Positions 24,294-33,196 of a stretch of DNA of 64,000 nucleotides are shown here, piece by piece; positions within the stretch are counted from its first letter, which is position 1, and each line of letters starts with the position of its first letter. The notes beneath the pieces are model-generated. The model worked only from the letters and a program-made list of their open reading frames with translations, made no database searches and was not told the origin of the DNA. Position numbers and translations under genes: made by a program. This stretch comes from JAJXWB01 sp039808645 (GTDB lineage Bacteria > Pseudomonadota > Alphaproteobacteria > Rhizobiales > Beijerinckiaceae): the NCBI GenBank assembly GCA_039808645.1, contig JBDHTL010000002.1, positions 1-64,000 of the forward strand, read 5' to 3'.

Positions 24294-25349
24294 ATGAAAA
24301 GACTTCTGATGGCCGGCGTCGCCCTGGCGCTGGGCTGCGCGGCGGCGACTGCGCAGACGATGACCAAGCTAAAGGCCGGCATGGTCAGCGGGTTCGACCA
24401 GATCGGCCTCGCCATCGCCCTGGAACGAGGCTTCTTCGAGAAGCGCGGGCTGGACGTCACGATCGCGCGGCCCTACGCCACCGGCGTCGATGCGCTGAAC
24501 GCGCTGCAGGCCGGCGAGAGCGAGATCGTGCAGGTCGGCGTTCCCATGATCGGCGCCGTCCTGCGCGGCATGGATCTCGTCGCGCTCGGAAACTATAGCG
24601 GCAACGCGACCAAAGCAGGCTCCGACGCTACGATGGCGATCGTCGCGCGCGAGGGGTCCGGCATCGTCAAGGGCGATCTCTCCACGCTCAGGGGCAAGAA
24701 GATCGCGGCCTCGTTCGGCACGATCAATCATCTCTACATCCTTGCGCTGCTCGAAAAGGCGGGCCTCAAGCCCGACGACGTCACGCTCGTCAACACGCCG
24801 CCACCGGACATGACGGTCGCGTTGCTCGCCAAGGGGATCGACGCCTTCTCGGGCTGGGATCCCTGGCCGATCGTGGCCGGCAAGGACGTGCCGGGCGCGG
24901 TGGAAATCATTCGTGGCGGCGACGTGATCTCCTATCTCGGGTTCAACGTCGCGCTTCGTCCCTGGGTCGAGAAGAACGGCGAAACGATCGAGAAATTTCT
25001 TGCCGGCGTGTCGGAAGCCGACCAGTGGATGCGCAAGAATCCGAAGCAGGCGGCCCAGGTGGCGACGCGCTGGATACCCGGCCTCAAGCCCGATATCGCC
25101 GAAGCGGCGATGCAGTTCAACATCCAGCAGGCGGATCGCCGCCTGTCGGCGAACAATTACCGGGCGCTCTGGAGCGCGGAGGATCGCCTCAACCGGCTGG
25201 GAATTCTCAAGGCCACGTTCGACGTGAACAAGCACATCGAACCGAAGCACATTCTGAAAGTCATGAAGGATAATCCGGAACTGTTCGCCGATCTGCCGCC
25301 CATTCCGGCGGAGGCGGCGATCGGCGCCGGATACAGCTTCAAGCCATGA
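24294..25349 (+). CDS. TauA/SsuA-type ABC transporter substrate-binding protein
   Basis: This 351-residue periplasmic binding protein has a short Sec signal (LLMAGVALALGCAAATAQ) and NMT1/SsuA-like wording: KAGMVSGFDQIGLAIALERGFFEKRGLDV, LNALQAGESEIVQVG, SFGTINHLYILALLEKAGL and a hinge around AFSGWDPWP. The ligand may be a sulfonate, an aromatic acid or another small anion. It is the last gene of the operon and is followed seven bases after its stop by a strong hairpin. Placement after permeases and ATPase, and not before, is unusual for a binding-protein gene. Confidence 0.9.
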   Translation: MKRLLMAGVALALGCAAATAQTMTKLKAGMVSGFDQIGLAIALERGFFEKRGLDVTIARPYATGVDALNALQAGESEIVQVGVPMIGAVLRGMDLVALGNYSGNATKAGSDATMAIVAREGSGIVKGDLSTLRGKKIAASFGTINHLYILALLEKAGLKPDDVTLVNTPPPDMTVALLAKGIDAFSGWDPWPIVAGKDVPGAVEIIRGGDVISYLGFNVALRPWVEKNGETIEKFLAGVSEADQWMRKNPKQAAQVATRWIPGLKPDIAEAAMQFNIQQADRRLSANNYRALWSAEDRLNRLGILKATFDVNKHIEPKHILKVMKDNPELFADLPPIPAEAAIGAGYSFKP

Positions 25350-25355
25350 AAGCAC

Positions 25356-25383
25356 GCGGCGAACGAGAACCCTCGTTCGCCGC
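25356..25383 (+). terminator. Strong hairpin after the Tau-type operon
   Basis: A 12-base-pair perfect stem (GCGGCGAACGAG with its complement CTCGTTCGCCGC) and a four-base AACC loop start seven bases after the binding-protein stop codon. No T-run follows, which is common for GC-rich alphaproteobacterial terminators. Position and stem strength support an operon-ending role. Confidence 0.7.
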
Positions 25384-25411
25384 ACTTCAGCATGCCCGCC
25401 CGGTTCTTGCC

Positions 25412-25590
25412 GCCAAGAGGCCGTTGGCCGACGTGAACGGGTTCGCCAAAGCCCTTCTCGAACGCGATCCGCCGTCAGCGCCGCAGCGCTCGTGCGCTCG
25501 CTGCTTCCTCAGGGCCGGCCGCCGCTGCTGCGGCTCCTGAACAAGATGGCGTCGAACGCCAACCAGGCGATGACCGCGAGCGAGGAATGA
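25412..25590 (+). pseudogene. Unidentified frameshifted gene fragment
   Basis: Two coding-like stretches in different frames join at about base 25470. The first reads PLADVNGFAKALLERDP, the second LVRSLLPQGRPPLLRLLNK and continues for about 20 residues to a stop codon. Both parts have protein-like composition and no start or ribosome site, so they look like the broken tail of a lost gene. I do not recognise the family. The rest of the gap between here and the LivF gene shows nothing. Confidence 0.3.
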
Positions 25591-25724
25591 TGCCGGGCGC
25601 ACGGGCGTGGACGCCAGCCGGCGTCGCCGTCGTTTGCATCATGATCGAGCGGCGGGGCTGGCGATCACATGGATGGCGTGGGCGTGATGGCCGTCCCCGG
25701 CGCGCATGGCGGTGAGATTGCGCT

Positions 25725-26429
25725 CTATACCGCGCAATAGCGCTCCTGGATGGCGTGATCGTTGCGCAGGTCCGCGGCGCCGGCCGCATAGACGATCTCG
25801 CCCTGATCGAGGATCACCGCGCGATCGGCGAGGTTGAGGGCCCATTCGACGTTCTGCTCGACGAGCAGCATGCTGATGCCGTCTTCGCGCAGCCGCCGGA
25901 AGAGGCCGCCCATTTCCTCGACCAGCACGGGCATGATGCCTTCGGACGGTTCGTCCAGGAGGATCATTTTCGGACGCGCCATCAGCGCACGGGCTATTGC
26001 GAGCATCTGCTGTTCGCCGCCGGACAAAGTCACGCCTTCCTGGTCGAGCCGCTCGCCGAGGCGCGGAAAGGTTTCGAGAATTTCATCCAGCGCGCGCCCG
26101 TCGACGTCTCCTGCGCGCCGGCCGACGAGACCGAGCTGCAGGTTCTCGCGGACGGTCAGACCCGGCACGATCCGCCGTTCCTCCGGCACATAGGCGAGGC
26201 CGAGACCGAACCGCGCGTGGGCTGGCAGATCGAGAAGATCGCGGCCGTCGAAACGCACGCGTCCCTGGGCGCGCGGCATCAGGCCCATGACCGAGCGAAT
26301 GGTCGTCGTCTTGCCTGCGCCATTGCGGCCGATGAGCGCGAGGATTTCCCCTTTCTCGACGTTCAGCGACACGCCGTGCAGGACGTGGCTCGGGCCGTAC
26401 CACGCGTTGAGATCGGCGATTTCAAGCAT
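25725..26429 (-). CDS. Liv-type ABC transporter ATPase (LivF family)
   Basis: This 234-residue ATPase has Walker A GRNGAGKTT, the family word YVPEERRI, signature LSGGEQQMLAIARALM, Walker B ILLDEPSEGI and a switch histidine replaced by glutamine in LLVEQNVEWAL, as is normal for LivF. It works with the LivG protein in the importer encoded upstream. It is the last gene of the long minus-strand molybdenum hydroxylase and transport operon, overlapping LivG by eight bases. Confidence 0.93.
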   Translation of the reverse strand: MLEIADLNAWYGPSHVLHGVSLNVEKGEILALIGRNGAGKTTTIRSVMGLMPRAQGRVRFDGRDLLDLPAHARFGLGLAYVPEERRIVPGLTVRENLQLGLVGRRAGDVDGRALDEILETFPRLGERLDQEGVTLSGGEQQMLAIARALMARPKMILLDEPSEGIMPVLVEEMGGLFRRLREDGISMLLVEQNVEWALNLADRAVILDQGEIVYAAGAADLRNDHAIQERYCAV

Positions 26430-27177
26430 AGCCCTGGCTCTGTCCGAGATAGACGCGCCGGACCTCGGCGTTCGACTGGATGTCTTGCGGCGTTCCGTCG
26501 GCGATGAGCCGGCCGTGATGCAGCACGAGAATGCGGTCGGACAGGCCGAGGATCATCTTCATCTTGTGCTCGACGAGCAGAATGGTGCGCTCCGTCGCGA
26601 GTCGCTCGATGAGCGCGACCGTCGCCTTCGTCTCCTCCGGTCCCATGCCGGCGGTCGGTTCGTCGAGCAGCAGCAGGGCGGGATCGCCGACGAGCGCGAT
26701 GGCGATTTCCAGCGCGCGCTGCTCGCCGTGCGCGAGATATTTCGCGGCGCCCCTTCGATGATGCGACAGGCCGACGCTGGCGAGGGCGGCTTCCGCCTTG
26801 TCGTCGAGTTCATGCAGCGAAACCCGCGGCGTCCATATGTCGTAGCGCGATCTGAAAGCCTGAGCGGCGACGCGCACGTTCTCGTGCACGCTGAGTTCCG
26901 GAAAGACGTTGGTGATCTGGTACGAACGCGCGATGCCGAGGCGGGCGTAGCGATGATGCGGCGTCCCGGCCAGGCTCTGCCCCTTGAACCGCACCGAACC
27001 GCGCGTGGGCGCCAGCGCGCCGGACAGGATGTTGAAAAGGGTGCTCTTGCCCGCGCCGTTGGGCCCGATGATCGACGTGACCTTGTTCGCCTCGAAGGTC
27101 GCGGACACGTCGTCGATCGCCGTGAAATGCCCGAAGTCGCGGCCAATCCCGATGGCCTCCAGCAACGGCGCGCTCAT
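26422..27177 (-). CDS. Liv-type ABC transporter ATPase (LivG family)
   Basis: This 251-residue ATPase has Walker A GPNGAGKST, the LivG-specific GIARSYQITNVFPELSV block, a signature read as LAHGEQRALEIAIAL, Walker B LLLDEPTAGM and switch histidine in VEHKMKMI. The start MSAPLLEAIG is chosen because the longer frame runs into the upstream LivM gene. Overlap with LivM is four bases. Confidence 0.92.
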   Translation of the reverse strand: MSAPLLEAIGIGRDFGHFTAIDDVSATFEANKVTSIIGPNGAGKSTLFNILSGALAPTRGSVRFKGQSLAGTPHHRYARLGIARSYQITNVFPELSVHENVRVAAQAFRSRYDIWTPRVSLHELDDKAEAALASVGLSHHRRGAAKYLAHGEQRALEIAIALVGDPALLLLDEPTAGMGPEETKATVALIERLATERTILLVEHKMKMILGLSDRILVLHHGRLIADGTPQDIQSNAEVRRVYLGQSQGYA

Positions 27178-28172
27178 CGCCCCGCTCCCGGGCCGCCTAT
27201 GCGCTGCAACAACGCGCCCCACAGGCCTTTAGGCAGGAACAGGACGAACAGGATGAAGATCGAGCCGACGACGATTTGCCAGTGCTGAGTCCAGTGCGAC
27301 AGCACATCCTCGAGCACCAGGAAGACCAGGGCTCCGGCGAAGGGGCCGAAAAAGCTGCCGGCGCCGCCGAGCATGGTCATCATCACCACCAGGCCGGAGG
27401 TATGATAGTGCAGCGTGTCGAGCGGCACGATCGACAGGTGCAGAGCCGACATAGCGCCTGCAAGCCCGCAGATCAGGCCCGACAGGACGAAGGCGATCAG
27501 TTTTGTCCGCTCGACGTCGTAGCCGCAGGCGCGCGCGCGGGTTTCGTTCTCGCGGATGGCCTCGATCGCAGCGCCGAACGGCGAGTCGAGAATGCGCGAC
27601 ACGAACCACAGCGCCAGCGCTGCGAAGAACGTCAGAACGTAATACTTCCGAACGGGATCGAGGAAGTCGACCGTCCATCCGAAGGCGCCGATCCTGGCTA
27701 CGGTGAAACCACGCAGGCCGTTCTCGCCGCCCGTCCATCCGGAGGCTTGCAGGGCGACGTAGTAGACGAGCTGCGCGAGCGCGAGCGTCACCATCGAGAA
27801 GTAGATGCCGCGCGTCCTTATCGAAAGCGCGCCGATGACGAGCGCGATGGCGCCGCCGGCGACAACGCCCGCAACCAGAGCGGCGAACCAGTTCAGTCCG
27901 AATTGACCGATGAGAATGCCGACCGCGTAAGCGCCCGCGCCGAAGAGGGCGGCATGGCCGAACGACAGGAGGCCGGTGTAGCCGAACAGGAGATTGTAAC
28001 CGACTGCGAACAGGCCATAGACCAGCACATTGACCGCCATCGCTTTCGACGGCAGCAGCCACGGCAGAACCAGAAGCCCTACGATCGAGAGCGCGACGCG
28101 CCAGCGATGCAGCCGGGCGCCCCAGAGCGGCGAGGCGTCGCGAAACGCGGCGGATGGAAGCGGCGCCATCAT
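27174..28172 (-). CDS. Liv-type ABC transporter permease (LivM family)
   Basis: This 332-residue inner-membrane permease has the LivM words YNLLFGYTGLLSFGHAALFG, TRGIYFSMVTLALAQ and SGWTGGENGLRG, and ends in LFLPKGLWG. About nine hydrophobic segments are seen. Unlike the LivM parts at 2676-5204 and 42835-45417 it is not fused to ATPases. Two adjacent ATG codons overlap the LivH stop. Confidence 0.92.
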   Translation of the reverse strand: MMAPLPSAAFRDASPLWGARLHRWRVALSIVGLLVLPWLLPSKAMAVNVLVYGLFAVGYNLLFGYTGLLSFGHAALFGAGAYAVGILIGQFGLNWFAALVAGVVAGGAIALVIGALSIRTRGIYFSMVTLALAQLVYYVALQASGWTGGENGLRGFTVARIGAFGWTVDFLDPVRKYYVLTFFAALALWFVSRILDSPFGAAIEAIRENETRARACGYDVERTKLIAFVLSGLICGLAGAMSALHLSIVPLDTLHYHTSGLVVMMTMLGGAGSFFGPFAGALVFLVLEDVLSHWTQHWQIVVGSIFILFVLFLPKGLWGALLQRIGGPGAGR

Positions 28173-29038
28173 CGCACCTGCGCGCCGAACAGGCCCTGCG
28201 GGCGCACGATCAGCACCAGCGCCATCAGCGCGAACATGGCGATGGTCGCCATCTCCGGCGCAAACAGCGACGTCATGCTGACGACGACGCCGACCAGCAG
28301 GCCGGCGACCACGGCGCCGGGCAACGAGCCCATGCCGCCGATGACCGTCACGACGAACGCCTCGGTCAGAACCAGCGCGCCCATCTCGGGATTGACGGTG
28401 CGCATCGGCGCCGCGAGTACGCCGCCGAGCGCCGTGAGGCCGACGCCGAGCCCGAATACGACGAGCCAAAGCTTGCGAATGTCGACGCCCAGAACCTGCA
28501 TGATCAACGGATCGCGCGCGCCGGCGCGCACGATGAGGCCAAAGCGCGTCTTCTCCAGCGCGAGCCAGAGACCCAGGAGAATGGCGGCGACGACGCCGAT
28601 CACAAACAGCCGGTAGATCGGAAAGAAGCCGACGCCGAGATCGACAACGCCCGCGAGCGCGGATGGCGTGGCGAAGGGGATGCCGTCCGTGCCGAACAGG
28701 ATGCGCACGCCCTCGACCAGCACATAGCCGAGCCCAAAGGTCAGCAGCAGCGGATCGTCGACGGGCCGCTTGTAGAGCGGTCGGATCAGGAACCGCTCTA
28801 TCAGCATGCCGAACGCGCCGACGAGCAGAGGCGCGACCATCAGGGCCGCCCAGAAATTGCCGGTGAGCGAGGCGATCCAAAGGCCGACGTAGGCGCCAAC
28901 CATGAACAGCGCGCCATGCGCGAAATTGACGATGCCGAGCATGCCGAACACGATCGTCAGGCCGAGCGCGATCATCACGAGGATCGCGGCGAGCGCGATC
29001 CCAGAGAAGAGCTGCATGAGGACGAGTTCGGCGTCCAT
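28169..29038 (-). CDS. Liv-type ABC transporter permease (LivH family)
   Basis: This 289-residue permease has GLTIVFGMLGIVNFAHGALF, a middle part with FLIRPLYKRP, the late block VTVIGGMGSLPGAVVAGLLVG and the ending LIVRPQGLFG. It follows the binding-protein gene after six bases and overlaps LivM, so it belongs to the same transcript as the molybdenum hydroxylase. Confidence 0.92.
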   Translation of the reverse strand: MDAELVLMQLFSGIALAAILVMIALGLTIVFGMLGIVNFAHGALFMVGAYVGLWIASLTGNFWAALMVAPLLVGAFGMLIERFLIRPLYKRPVDDPLLLTFGLGYVLVEGVRILFGTDGIPFATPSALAGVVDLGVGFFPIYRLFVIGVVAAILLGLWLALEKTRFGLIVRAGARDPLIMQVLGVDIRKLWLVVFGLGVGLTALGGVLAAPMRTVNPEMGALVLTEAFVVTVIGGMGSLPGAVVAGLLVGVVVSMTSLFAPEMATIAMFALMALVLIVRPQGLFGAQVR

Positions 29039-29044
29039 GCGGGA

Positions 29045-30295
29045 TCAGCCGGGGAAGCCGAGTTCGGAGCAGGAGCGCAGGATGTTCTCGGACGCCGGTT
29101 CCGAAGCCACGACCTTGAACATGTCGTTGTCGGCCTTCATGGCCGACTTCGCCTTGGACTCGAGCACGAGCACCGATTGCACGGACTGATGGTCGCACTT
29201 CCGGTAGTATTGCGGGCCCTTGGCGACGTCGTATTTCAGCGCCTCCAGCGCCGGGATCACCTTTTCGGGATCCACGCCACCCGCCGCCTGCATCGCCATC
29301 AGCAACGAATAGACGCCGGTGAAGCCGTAGGCGCCGTAGTCGGTGGGCGTCGCGCCGTTGTTGGCGGCGCGGAACGCGTCGTTGAACGCCTTGGCGGACG
29401 GGACCGTCTCCTCGAGACCCCAGTAGAAGTTCGCGCCGCCGACGACGCCCTCGAACACGTCCGGTCCCGCCGCGAGCCGCTGGTTGTGCAACAGCACCGG
29501 CACGACGATCTTCATCTGCTGCTTGACGCCGAAATCGACCGCCTGCTTGATCGAATTCGCCTGGTCGCGGCCGAAGTTGCAGATACACAATATGTCGGGC
29601 TTCATCGCGCGCAGGCGCGGAATGAAAGTCGAGTAATCCGCAGCGCCGAAGGGATGCAGGATCTCGCCGACGCCTTCGGCGCCGATCGCGGCTTGCGCCC
29701 GCTTGAAACCGCGCAGCATCTCATGGCCGTAGGCGTAGTCGGCGGCGAGATAGGCGATCTTCATCCCCTTCTTGAAGGTTTGCTTGGCGACGGCGGCCGT
29801 CGTCATATGCGGGTTCATCGCCTCGTGGAAGGTGAAGCGGCTGGCGTCCTTGACCTCGTTGATGGCGTCGGACTGGCTGATCGACACGTAGAGTACGCCG
29901 CGCGCGCGCGTCACCTCGTTGACGGCGAGCTGGATCGCCGCCGACAGGGCGCCGACGACGGCGTGCACCTTGTCCTTCTCGATCAGTTCGAGCGTGCGCG
30001 TCGCGGCCTCTCCGGCGTTGAGCTTGTCGTCGCGCACGATCAGCTCGACCTTGCGGCCGGCGACGCCGCCCTTGTCGTTGATGAGCTTGACGGCGAGTTC
30101 CGCGCTCTTGACCTGGTCCTTCGCTTCGGCTGCGAAGGGTCCGGTCAGCGGGGAGGGAAAGCCGATGCGCACCGTCTCCGCCTGCGCGCGCGCCACCCAG
30201 GGCATGGAGATGGCGGCGGCCGAGACGGCAAGTCCCGCCAGCGCGTCGCGCCGTGACGACAACAGCGATTGCGGCCTGTTCGAACGCTCGTTCAT
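29045..30295 (-). CDS. Liv-type ABC transporter substrate-binding protein, Tat-exported
   Basis: This 416-residue periplasmic protein has an N-terminal twin-arginine signal (SSRRDALAGLAVSAAA, then cleavage near VARAQAE). The mature protein has VRIGFPSPLTGPFAAEAKDQ, LINDKGGVAGRKVEL and YLAADYAYGHEML. The start follows a GGGAGGAAA ribosome site; an upstream in-frame ATG is rejected for that reason. It lies between the molybdenum hydroxylase genes and the permease genes, so its ligand is probably the compound hydroxylated by that enzyme. Confidence 0.91.
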   Translation of the reverse strand: MNERSNRPQSLLSSRRDALAGLAVSAAAISMPWVARAQAETVRIGFPSPLTGPFAAEAKDQVKSAELAVKLINDKGGVAGRKVELIVRDDKLNAGEAATRTLELIEKDKVHAVVGALSAAIQLAVNEVTRARGVLYVSISQSDAINEVKDASRFTFHEAMNPHMTTAAVAKQTFKKGMKIAYLAADYAYGHEMLRGFKRAQAAIGAEGVGEILHPFGAADYSTFIPRLRAMKPDILCICNFGRDQANSIKQAVDFGVKQQMKIVVPVLLHNQRLAAGPDVFEGVVGGANFYWGLEETVPSAKAFNDAFRAANNGATPTDYGAYGFTGVYSLLMAMQAAGGVDPEKVIPALEALKYDVAKGPQYYRKCDHQSVQSVLVLESKAKSAMKADNDMFKVVASEPASENILRSCSELGFPG

Positions 30296-30317
30296 GGTTT
30301 CCTCCCGGGAGCGGTTT

Positions 30318-32696
30318 TCATATTCTTCCAAGCGACTTCAGGATGCGAGCGGGCGTCATGGGGATCTGGGCGATGCGGCCGCCGAGCGGCGCCAGGGCGT
30401 CGTTGACGGCGTTGAGAGCGGCGCCGGACGCCGCGGCGGTGCCGGCCTCGCCGCATCCCTTGGCGCCGAGCGCGGTATCGCGCGTCGGCGTCTCCATGTG
30501 GGCGATCACGACGTCCGGGAGTTCGCAAGACATCGGCGTGAGGTAATCGACGAGCGAGCCGTTCAGAAGCTGGCCGTTCTCGGAATAGAGACATTCCTCG
30601 AAGAAGGCGGCTCCCAGACCCTGGGCGACGCCGCCGCGCACCTGCTCGTCCACCAGCAGCGGATTGATGATCCGCCCGCAATCCTCGACGACCCAGTGTT
30701 TCAGGATCTTCGTGAAACCGGTCTCGACGTCGACCTCGACATGGCAGGCGTGCACGCCATTGGTGAAGGCGAAAGGATAGCCGCTCGGCGCGTAGTGATG
30801 CGCGACGGTGAGCTGCGCGTCGGTTCCCGGCGGCAATGTATCGGAGCGAAAATAGGCGATGCGCGCGATTTCCGCGAGCGGCAGGCGCTCGGCGCCGGTG
30901 GCGGCGTCGACGATCATCCCGGCGCGCAGATCGAGATCGCCGGGCCTGGCCTGCAGAATGGCCGCTGCGAGTTCGAGCACGCGGGCCTTGAGCTTGCGCG
31001 CGCCCTGCAACGCCGTTTCGCCGCCGATGCCGGCGCCGCGACAGGCCCAGGTCGCCCCGCCATGCGGCGTCGTCTCGGTGTCGCCGGTCATCACGCGCAC
31101 CGTCTCGAAGGGAACCCCGAGTTCGTCTGCGACGATCTGGCCGATGATCGTCTCGGTGCCCTGGCCCTGCTCGGTGACGGAAATCGCGCAGCGCACGTCG
31201 CCGCGTGGCGTGATCGTGACGACGGCGCCATCCTGGGCGGAAATACGCGCGCCGCCGACGCCGTAGAAGGCAGGCGAAGGATTGGTGATCTCGACGAAGG
31301 CTGCGACCCCAATGCCGCGATAGACGCCTTTTTCGCGCAACGCGCGCTGCTCGGCGCGCAGGGCGTCGTAGTCGATCATCTCGCGCAGCTTGTCGAGGCA
31401 CGCCTGGTGCGACAGTTTCTCGAACCTGTACCCGGTCGGCGACGTGCAAGGATAGGCGTCGTCGGGAATGAGGTTCCTTTCGCGAAAAGCGACGGGATCG
31501 AAGCCTGCCTGCGCTGCGGCGAGATCGACAAGACGCTCCGTTACAGCGCAGGCGATGGGATGGCCGACCGCGCGGTACTGGCTCGTCTGCACCTTGTTCT
31601 GGAACAGGACGTCGAGTTCGGCGCGATAGGTCTGGCAGGCGTAGGGCGCGCCGATCAGGCGGATCACCTGGTTGCCTTCGACCGCGCTGGTGCGCGGATA
31701 GGTGGAGAACGGGCCGATGGCGGTCTCGTCCTTCACGTCGATCGCGACGATGCGGCCTTCGCCGTCGACCGCCATCCGCGCACGCACGCGATGGTCGCGC
31801 GCATGAATGTCGGACAGGAAGGATTCGATGCGATCGGCGACGAACTTGACCGGCCGCCCGAGCAGGATCGACAGGCCGACGACCGCGACGTCCTCGTGGT
31901 AGACATGCAGCTTCATCCCGAACGAGCCGCCGATGTCGGGCGCGACGACGCGGACGTTGGCCTCGGGAATGTCGAAGTGACGCGAGTAGATGTCCTGGAA
32001 CTGGTAGGGGGTCTGCGTCGCGTGATGAACGGTGAGCTTGCCTTCGGCAGGATCGTAGTCCGCGATCAGCGCGCGTGGCTCGAGCGTCGCCGCCGTATGG
32101 CGCCCGAAGACGAATTCCTCTTCCACCACATGCGCGGCGCTCGCAAGGGCTTCGTCGACGCCCGCGCTGTCGAGCTTCAAGTGAAAGCAGACATTGTCGG
32201 CAAATGACGGCTCGACGCGCGGCGCGTCGGGCGCGCGCGCCTGGTCGAGCGTCGCCACGGGGTCGAGCTCCTCGAAGGAGATTTCGATCAGTTCGGCCGC
32301 ATCCTCGGCCTGCGCGCGCGTATCCGCCACGACAGCGACGACGGCCTGGCCCGACCAGACGACGCGCTCGAGCGGCAGCGGCAGCTGCGGCGGCGACTTC
32401 ATGCCCTTGAAATGGTCGAGCACGCCGGTCCACGGTTTGCAGATGGCGGCGAGGTCGGCGCCGGTGGCCACGAGCCGCACGCCCGGCGCAGCGCGCGCGA
32501 CGTCGACGTTGATCGACGCGATGCGCGCATGGGCGTACGGACTGCGAAGGAAAGCGGCGTGCAGCATGCGCGGCAGACGCATGTCGCCGACATAGCGGCC
32601 GCGGCCGGCGAGCAGCCGCTTGGCGTTCGGGCGGGCGACCGCGCGGCCGATATACGAATTCGGACGATCGAGCGAGGTCAATGGAGCGTCGGTCAT
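30318..32696 (-). CDS. Molybdenum hydroxylase large subunit (CoxL/xanthine dehydrogenase family)
   Basis: This 792-residue molybdopterin-cytosine-dinucleotide-type subunit carries the active site of an aldehyde oxidase/xanthine dehydrogenase-family enzyme, which hydroxylates carbon next to a ring nitrogen or oxidises aldehydes. It shows IGRAVARPNAKRLLAGRGRYVGD at the N terminus, PDIGGSFGMK, TEQGQGTETIIGQI and the catalytic glutamate in KGCGEAGTAAASG near the C terminus. The loop that holds AYRCSFR in true CO dehydrogenases reads QYRAVGHP here, so CO is not the substrate. The ATG overlaps the stop of the 2Fe-2S subunit. It works as a heterotrimer dimer in the cytoplasm. Confidence 0.9.
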   Translation of the reverse strand: MTDAPLTSLDRPNSYIGRAVARPNAKRLLAGRGRYVGDMRLPRMLHAAFLRSPYAHARIASINVDVARAAPGVRLVATGADLAAICKPWTGVLDHFKGMKSPPQLPLPLERVVWSGQAVVAVVADTRAQAEDAAELIEISFEELDPVATLDQARAPDAPRVEPSFADNVCFHLKLDSAGVDEALASAAHVVEEEFVFGRHTAATLEPRALIADYDPAEGKLTVHHATQTPYQFQDIYSRHFDIPEANVRVVAPDIGGSFGMKLHVYHEDVAVVGLSILLGRPVKFVADRIESFLSDIHARDHRVRARMAVDGEGRIVAIDVKDETAIGPFSTYPRTSAVEGNQVIRLIGAPYACQTYRAELDVLFQNKVQTSQYRAVGHPIACAVTERLVDLAAAQAGFDPVAFRERNLIPDDAYPCTSPTGYRFEKLSHQACLDKLREMIDYDALRAEQRALREKGVYRGIGVAAFVEITNPSPAFYGVGGARISAQDGAVVTITPRGDVRCAISVTEQGQGTETIIGQIVADELGVPFETVRVMTGDTETTPHGGATWACRGAGIGGETALQGARKLKARVLELAAAILQARPGDLDLRAGMIVDAATGAERLPLAEIARIAYFRSDTLPPGTDAQLTVAHHYAPSGYPFAFTNGVHACHVEVDVETGFTKILKHWVVEDCGRIINPLLVDEQVRGGVAQGLGAAFFEECLYSENGQLLNGSLVDYLTPMSCELPDVVIAHMETPTRDTALGAKGCGEAGTAAASGAALNAVNDALAPLGGRIAQIPMTPARILKSLGRI

Positions 32697-33196
32697 GCCG
32701 GCTGCGTCTCTCTCGTGCACGCGCCATCGCGCGCCTTCGCCGTTGTCTCGATGGCGTCGACGATCGCCTCGTAGCCGGTACAGCGGCAGTAATTGCCGGA
32801 AAGCGCGTCGCGGATTTCCTCGCGCGACGGGACGCCGCCGCGTTGCAGAATGGCGTAGGCGCTGACCAGCATGCCCGGCGTGCAATAGCCGCACTGCAGG
32901 GCGTTGCGCTGGTGGAACGCGTCCTGCAGGTCGGCGAGCGCGCCGCGTTCCGTGATCCCCTCGATCGTTTCGACGCGACCGCCTGCGGCCTGGACCGCCA
33001 GGGTCAGGCAGGCGTGGACCGGCCGGTCCTCGATCAGCACGAGGCAGGCGCCGCAGGCGCCCATTTCGCAGCCGAGATGCGTGCCGGTCAGCTGGAGATC
33101 CTCCCGCAGGAAATCGGCCAGCGTCGTGCGTGGTTCGACCAGGCGAGCGACGTTGGCGCCGTTGACGTTGAGAACGACGGGGATCATGTCGCTCAT
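32693..33196 (-). CDS. Molybdenum hydroxylase 2Fe-2S subunit (CoxS family)
   Basis: This 167-residue electron-transfer subunit has two [2Fe-2S] sites: an N-terminal plant-ferredoxin type (CEMGACGACLVLI with the fourth cysteine in PVHACL) and a C-terminal helical type (QCGYCTPGM and NYCRCTGYE). It passes electrons from molybdenum to FAD. Overlaps on both sides (ATGA) show tight coupling with the FAD and Mo subunits in the order FAD, FeS, Mo, the same as in coxMSL. Confidence 0.94.
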   Translation of the reverse strand: MSDMIPVVLNVNGANVARLVEPRTTLADFLREDLQLTGTHLGCEMGACGACLVLIEDRPVHACLTLAVQAAGGRVETIEGITERGALADLQDAFHQRNALQCGYCTPGMLVSAYAILQRGGVPSREEIRDALSGNYCRCTGYEAIVDAIETTAKARDGACTRETQPA

